From a candidate division TA06 bacterium 32_111 (GTDB lineage Bacteria > Hydrothermota > 32-111): DNA of 64,000 bases. The stretch covers positions 62,001 to 126,000 of the forward strand of contig LGFX01000001.1 in assembly GCA_001508335.1 (NCBI GenBank). The letters are read 5' to 3'. Shown piece after piece: positions 60,688-64,000 of this stretch. Both the position numbers and the translations under genes were made by a program. The first letter of the stretch is position 1. Every line of letters starts with the position of its first letter. The notes beneath the pieces were generated by a model that saw only the letters and a program-made list of their open reading frames with translations, did not search any database and was not told where the DNA came from.

Positions 60688-61788
60688 ATGTTTATTTCAG
60701 TATTAATCCCGGTATATAAACAACCAAAGTTGTTAGAAGATATTATAGAGAAGATATTAAAAAATAAGTATGAGGAAAAAGAGATTTTGGTTGCAATAGA
60801 TGGTGAAACTAACCCTGAGATAGAGAAAGTAGTAAGTAAGTATCGGGGCAGAGTAGTCATACATTATAACGGTATCCATCAGGGTAAAGTAAACCTGTTG
60901 AATCATCTAAGTGAGTTTGCGAGAGGTGAAGTGCTTTTGTTTTTAGATAATGTTGAACTGCCAGACAACGAAAGTTTTTTGAGTAAGTTAAGTAAAGAGA
61001 TAATTAAATACGATATTGTTGAACTGCCAAAAGAAGCTATTGTTAGCAATTTTTTCTCAAAAATCATAAGTTATGATTTCTTAACTGTTGCGGTCCTATG
61101 TTTTATTATATCAAAGACTTTCAAAACAAACTTATTTTTGAGTGGTGCTGCCTTTGCTATAAAGAAACAGACATTTGAAGAATTGGGTAAGTTTTCCAAA
61201 GTAATCAATGAAGACTGGGATTTAATGTTGAAAGCGTTCAGTTTAAAGAAAAGATATTCCTTCCCGACAAATCTTAAAGTTAAAACATTAGCACCAGCAA
61301 ATTTAGACGAATGGATAAAACAAAGAAACCGCTGGGTTTTAGGTATAAAATTTTGGTGGAAACAAGTTACCAAAAATATCAAACACTATATCAAAGGGTT
61401 GCCGAGAATATTTAATATAATTTTATTTTCTTCTATACCATTAATTATTGGCTTAATAATAAAAGAATTTAATCTCTTCAGTAAATTCATTCCAACTCTA
61501 ATTATTTTGACCCAACACTTAAGCATAAATTCAGCAATGACATCGATTATTTATTTTTTGTCACTTACAATTATACTTTTACAAGGATTAGGGCCGTTTT
61601 TGGTTTCATTGTTTATTTCGTCAATCACATTTTTTGTTTTTTCAAAAGTACTGAAGTTTAGATTTAATATCGGAGAATATTTAATATATTCCTTATTCTA
61701 TTTACCTGTTATGGCACTCTTTTATTGTGTTCGCTTTATGTTAAGTGAAGTTATCTTAAAACCACAGATAGAGTGGAAAATCGATTAA
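60688..61788 (+). CDS. Membrane-anchored glycosyltransferase family 2
   Basis: The ATG at 60688 starts the GT-A motif FISVLIPVYKQPKL. An in-frame ATG at 60664 is possible but has no ribosome site. The 366-residue protein has LVAIDGETNPEIE, LLFLDNVELPD (metal-binding region), SGAAFAIKKQTFEELG, NEDWDLMLKAF and the processive-type QRNRWVLGIKFWWKQ. Three or four C-terminal membrane helices follow. Such enzymes use a lipid or polysaccharide acceptor at the inner membrane. In this operon it might glycosylate a product of the FabH-like enzyme, which is an inference from context. Confidence 0.85.
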   Translation: MFISVLIPVYKQPKLLEDIIEKILKNKYEEKEILVAIDGETNPEIEKVVSKYRGRVVIHYNGIHQGKVNLLNHLSEFARGEVLLFLDNVELPDNESFLSKLSKEIIKYDIVELPKEAIVSNFFSKIISYDFLTVAVLCFIISKTFKTNLFLSGAAFAIKKQTFEELGKFSKVINEDWDLMLKAFSLKKRYSFPTNLKVKTLAPANLDEWIKQRNRWVLGIKFWWKQVTKNIKHYIKGLPRIFNIILFSSIPLIIGLIIKEFNLFSKFIPTLIILTQHLSINSAMTSIIYFLSLTIILLQGLGPFLVSLFISSITFFVFSKVLKFRFNIGEYLIYSLFYLPVMALFYCVRFMLSEVILKPQIEWKID

Positions 61789-61802
61789 TGGGAGACATAG
61801 TT

Positions 61803-64000
61803 ATGAAAAAATTTGCAGAAATAGTTCTCAAGTTGCGGACAGCGATTGTTGTAACAACTGTTGTTGTTACTTTAATTCTGGGGTATTTTATTAAAGACCT
61901 AAAAATTAATCCTGATATATTCAGTTATCTTCCTAAGAATGACCCGGTAGTGAAATTGTTTGATTATATCGGCGAAAAATATGGCGGGAATTACCTCGCT
62001 ATAGTTGCTTTGGAAACAGATGATGTTTTTAGTAAAGAAACGATTGAAAGAGTTAATCAGTTAACTAATGAATTTAAACTTGTGGACGGCGTTTCCTATG
62101 TAACAAGTTTGACCAATATTCTTGATATTAAAAAAGGTGAAGACGGAATAGAAATTGGAAAGCTTATAGATGAATACAACCTTCCTCAGACAGATGAGGA
62201 ACTTAAAAAACTTAAAAGTTATACACTTTCAAAAGATATATATCGTGGCCGCCTCGTTTCTCCAGATTCTAAGGTAACACTTATTATCTGCAGATTAAGA
62301 GAAGATGTTAATAAGATAGAAGTTGCAAGACAGTTAAAAGAAATCGTTAAAAAGATGAATTTAAAAGCAAAAGTCCATTACAGCGGTCTTCCGTTTCAGT
62401 TCTTGGATCTCACTGAAATTATTCTTAACGATTTAAAATTCTTAGTCCCTATTGTTTCTCTCTTAATCATCATTTCTTTATTTTTTAGTTTTCGTAGTTT
62501 AAGAGGCGTTCTTCTTCCGATGGTTTCTGTTTTAATCAGCACTATCTGGACATTGGGAATTATGAGTATTTTGAGAGTTCCACTGACAGTTATTTCTGAC
62601 ATTATTCCGGTAATCCTTGTTGCTGTTGGTACTGCTTATAGCATACATGTGGTTAGTAAATTTGATGAGGAGTTATCCTCAGGCGAAGATAAGATAAAAA
62701 GAGCCCAGAGTGCCCTGAATGAAGTTGGTGTCCCGGTGATACTTGCTGGTGTAACAACTATTGCTGGATTTATTTCTTTTGTCTTTGGTTCTTATTTAAC
62801 CGCTATAAGTCAATTCGGTATTTTTTCAAGTCTAGGTATTCTTTTTGCATTGATTATTTCTCTCACCTTTACTCCTTCTGTATTATCGTTATCCTCACCC
62901 AAAAGAAAGATGATTACTCTTTCAGAAAATTTTAGTAAGAAAAACGGTGTTGCCAGATTTATGGATAAAATTGGTGAATGGGTCTTAACCAATGAGAAAG
63001 CGGTTATTGTTTGTGCAACAATTGTTGTTGTTTTATGCTTCATCGGCATACCGAAAATAGAGCGAAGAGTTGATATGTTGGATTACTTCAGGCCAAAAAA
63101 TCCAATTAGAATAACAGAAGAGATGATGCAGAAAAAATTTGGTGGCTCTGTTCCTGTGCAAATTCTGGTAAAGGGTGATATTCAGGACCCAAGTGTTCTA
63201 AAACAGATGAAAAAGATAGAAGATTTTTTAAAAACCCAGGATAATGTTCACAACCCGCAATCAGTAGCTGACCTTATTGAAGAAATGAACGATGTTATGG
63301 ATGAAGGTAGGATGATACCAGATAGTAGAGATAAAGTGAGCAATCTCTGGTTTCTTTTAGAAGGTGAAGATATTATGAGCCAATTGGTTAACCCAGAAAA
63401 AACAGAAGCAGTTATCCAGGCAACCTTAGGAAGTGTGGATACCAAACGAGGACGAAAATTGATTAAGAGTATTGATGACTACATTAAAAAAATAAATGAT
63501 CCATCTGTAACTTTTATACAGGCAGGAATTCCAATGATTTATCGGAATTTAGACGATAGTATTATCAATAGTCAGATTCGGAGTTTAATAATTGCGTTGA
63601 TATTAGTATTTATCTCTCTTGTTTTCTTAAGCCATTCTATCACTGGCGGGTTGATTGGCCTTACTCCTATTGTTTTTACACTCATGGTAATTTTTGGTTT
63701 TATGGGTTTTGCTAAAATTCCTCTTGATATTGCCACTGTGCTTGTAGGAAGTATCTCTATTGGTATTGGAATTGACTATTCAATCCATTGTGTCAGTCGT
63801 TTTAGGAAAGAATTTGAAAAAAGTTCATCTGAACTTGAGGCATTGGATAAAACATTAGAAACAACTGGCAAGGCAATTTTAATAAATGTATTGACTGTGA
63901 CAATGGGATTTTTAGTGCTTGTTCTGGCTGAATTAGTTCCTTTGCGACGATTTGGTATTCTGGTTGCCATCACTATGGTTAGTTCAGGAATAGGTGCTAT
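61803..64000 (+). CDS. RND/MMPL-superfamily exporter (3' end outside window)
   Basis: An open frame from the ATG at 61803 (after GGGAG) to the window edge gives 732 codons. The protein has an N-terminal helix, a periplasmic loop (NPDIFSYLPKNDPV) and a first set of helices with a sterol-sensing-like pattern (IIPVILVAVGTAYSIHVVSKFDEE). A second loop (RRVDMLDYFRPKNP) and a second helix set with SIGIGIDYSIHCVSRFRKEFE follow. This two-repeat layout is that of MMPL/HAE3 hydrophobe exporters. These often work with TetR regulators and lipoprotein-sorting-like partners, which could lie just beyond the window. It probably exports the lipid made by the operon. Confidence 0.9.
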   Translation, partial: MKKFAEIVLKLRTAIVVTTVVVTLILGYFIKDLKINPDIFSYLPKNDPVVKLFDYIGEKYGGNYLAIVALETDDVFSKETIERVNQLTNEFKLVDGVSYVTSLTNILDIKKGEDGIEIGKLIDEYNLPQTDEELKKLKSYTLSKDIYRGRLVSPDSKVTLIICRLREDVNKIEVARQLKEIVKKMNLKAKVHYSGLPFQFLDLTEIILNDLKFLVPIVSLLIIISLFFSFRSLRGVLLPMVSVLISTIWTLGIMSILRVPLTVISDIIPVILVAVGTAYSIHVVSKFDEELSSGEDKIKRAQSALNEVGVPVILAGVTTIAGFISFVFGSYLTAISQFGIFSSLGILFALIISLTFTPSVLSLSSPKRKMITLSENFSKKNGVARFMDKIGEWVLTNEKAVIVCATIVVVLCFIGIPKIERRVDMLDYFRPKNPIRITEEMMQKKFGGSVPVQILVKGDIQDPSVLKQMKKIEDFLKTQDNVHNPQSVADLIEEMNDVMDEGRMIPDSRDKVSNLWFLLEGEDIMSQLVNPEKTEAVIQATLGSVDTKRGRKLIKSIDDYIKKINDPSVTFIQAGIPMIYRNLDDSIINSQIRSLIIALILVFISLVFLSHSITGGLIGLTPIVFTLMVIFGFMGFAKIPLDIATVLVGSISIGIGIDYSIHCVSRFRKEFEKSSSELEALDKTLETTGKAILINVLTVTMGFLVLVLAELVPLRRFGILVAITMVSSGIGA

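Noticed and set aside
1-64000. CRISPR arrays, rRNA operons or a replication origin
   Set aside because: I saw no regularly spaced direct repeats, rRNA-like sequence or clustered DnaA boxes.

Overview
The window is AT-rich (about one third G+C by eye) bacterial DNA with densely packed genes and short or overlapping junctions. Two secreted proteases carry C-terminal type A sorting domains of the Por/type IX secretion system. Together with the low G+C and the mixed gene content, this suggests a Gram-negative-type organism in or near the FCB group or a candidate phylum such as WOR-3. No rRNA is present, so the placement is inference only.

Left part (1-18.7 kb): a cell-elongation operon (mreB, mreC, mreD, mrdA/PBP2, rodA, comF-like). 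It is followed by a tRNA-Leu on the minus strand, a secreted protein with a C1q-like C-terminal domain, two nucleotide-sugar genes, an outer-membrane-barrel candidate, tRNA-Arg(ACG), two PLP enzymes and a glycosyltransferase. A tRNA-Gly/Cys/Leu array then runs straight into a lipoprotein gene, a PDZ/radical-SAM protein, der, plsY and a MerR regulator.

Signalling block (18.7-32.4 kb): a REC-DHp-REC protein without a kinase ATPase domain, a stand-alone receiver protein, and a compact operon. The operon encodes a REC protein with an eroded HD-GYP domain, a PilB-type secretion ATPase fused to a receiver, a CheR-like/TPR protein, an eroded histidine kinase, a sigma-54 activator of NtrC type and a large hybrid kinase. 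Sigma-54-like -24/-12 elements lie before two of these transcription units. Two more lie before the secreted protease genes at 44.6 and 48.9 kb, so the activator may link the block to protease secretion.

Middle (32.4-53.8 kb): a DUF362 ferredoxin, a TPR lipoprotein-like protein, rimO, an amino-acid decarboxylase with two small unknown genes, a membrane pyrophosphatase, tRNA-Ser(GGA), lemA, an M48 protease, a glycosyltransferase, a subtilase interrupted by an in-frame TAG, a gingipain-like protease, a lamin-tail-domain protein, and tadA running into tRNA-Ser(CGA).

Right part (53.7-64 kb): this looks like inserted DNA. A serine recombinase of a type I associate with CPR/Patescibacteria sits against tRNA-Ser(CGA), between 134-bp inverted repeats. 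Next comes a decayed IS256-family element (28-bp inverted repeats, 9-bp target duplication). After it is a TetR-led operon: FabH-like synthase, an N-acyltransferase-like protein split at an A AAA AAG slippery site, a membrane protein, a glycosyltransferase and an RND/MMPL exporter cut by the window edge. It resembles a lipid-synthesis-and-export locus.

Promoters read by eye are very uniform (TTGAnn, 16-nt spacer, TATAAT-like). In six cases the -10 box ends 4-9 nt before the start codon, so leaderless mRNAs are likely common in this organism.
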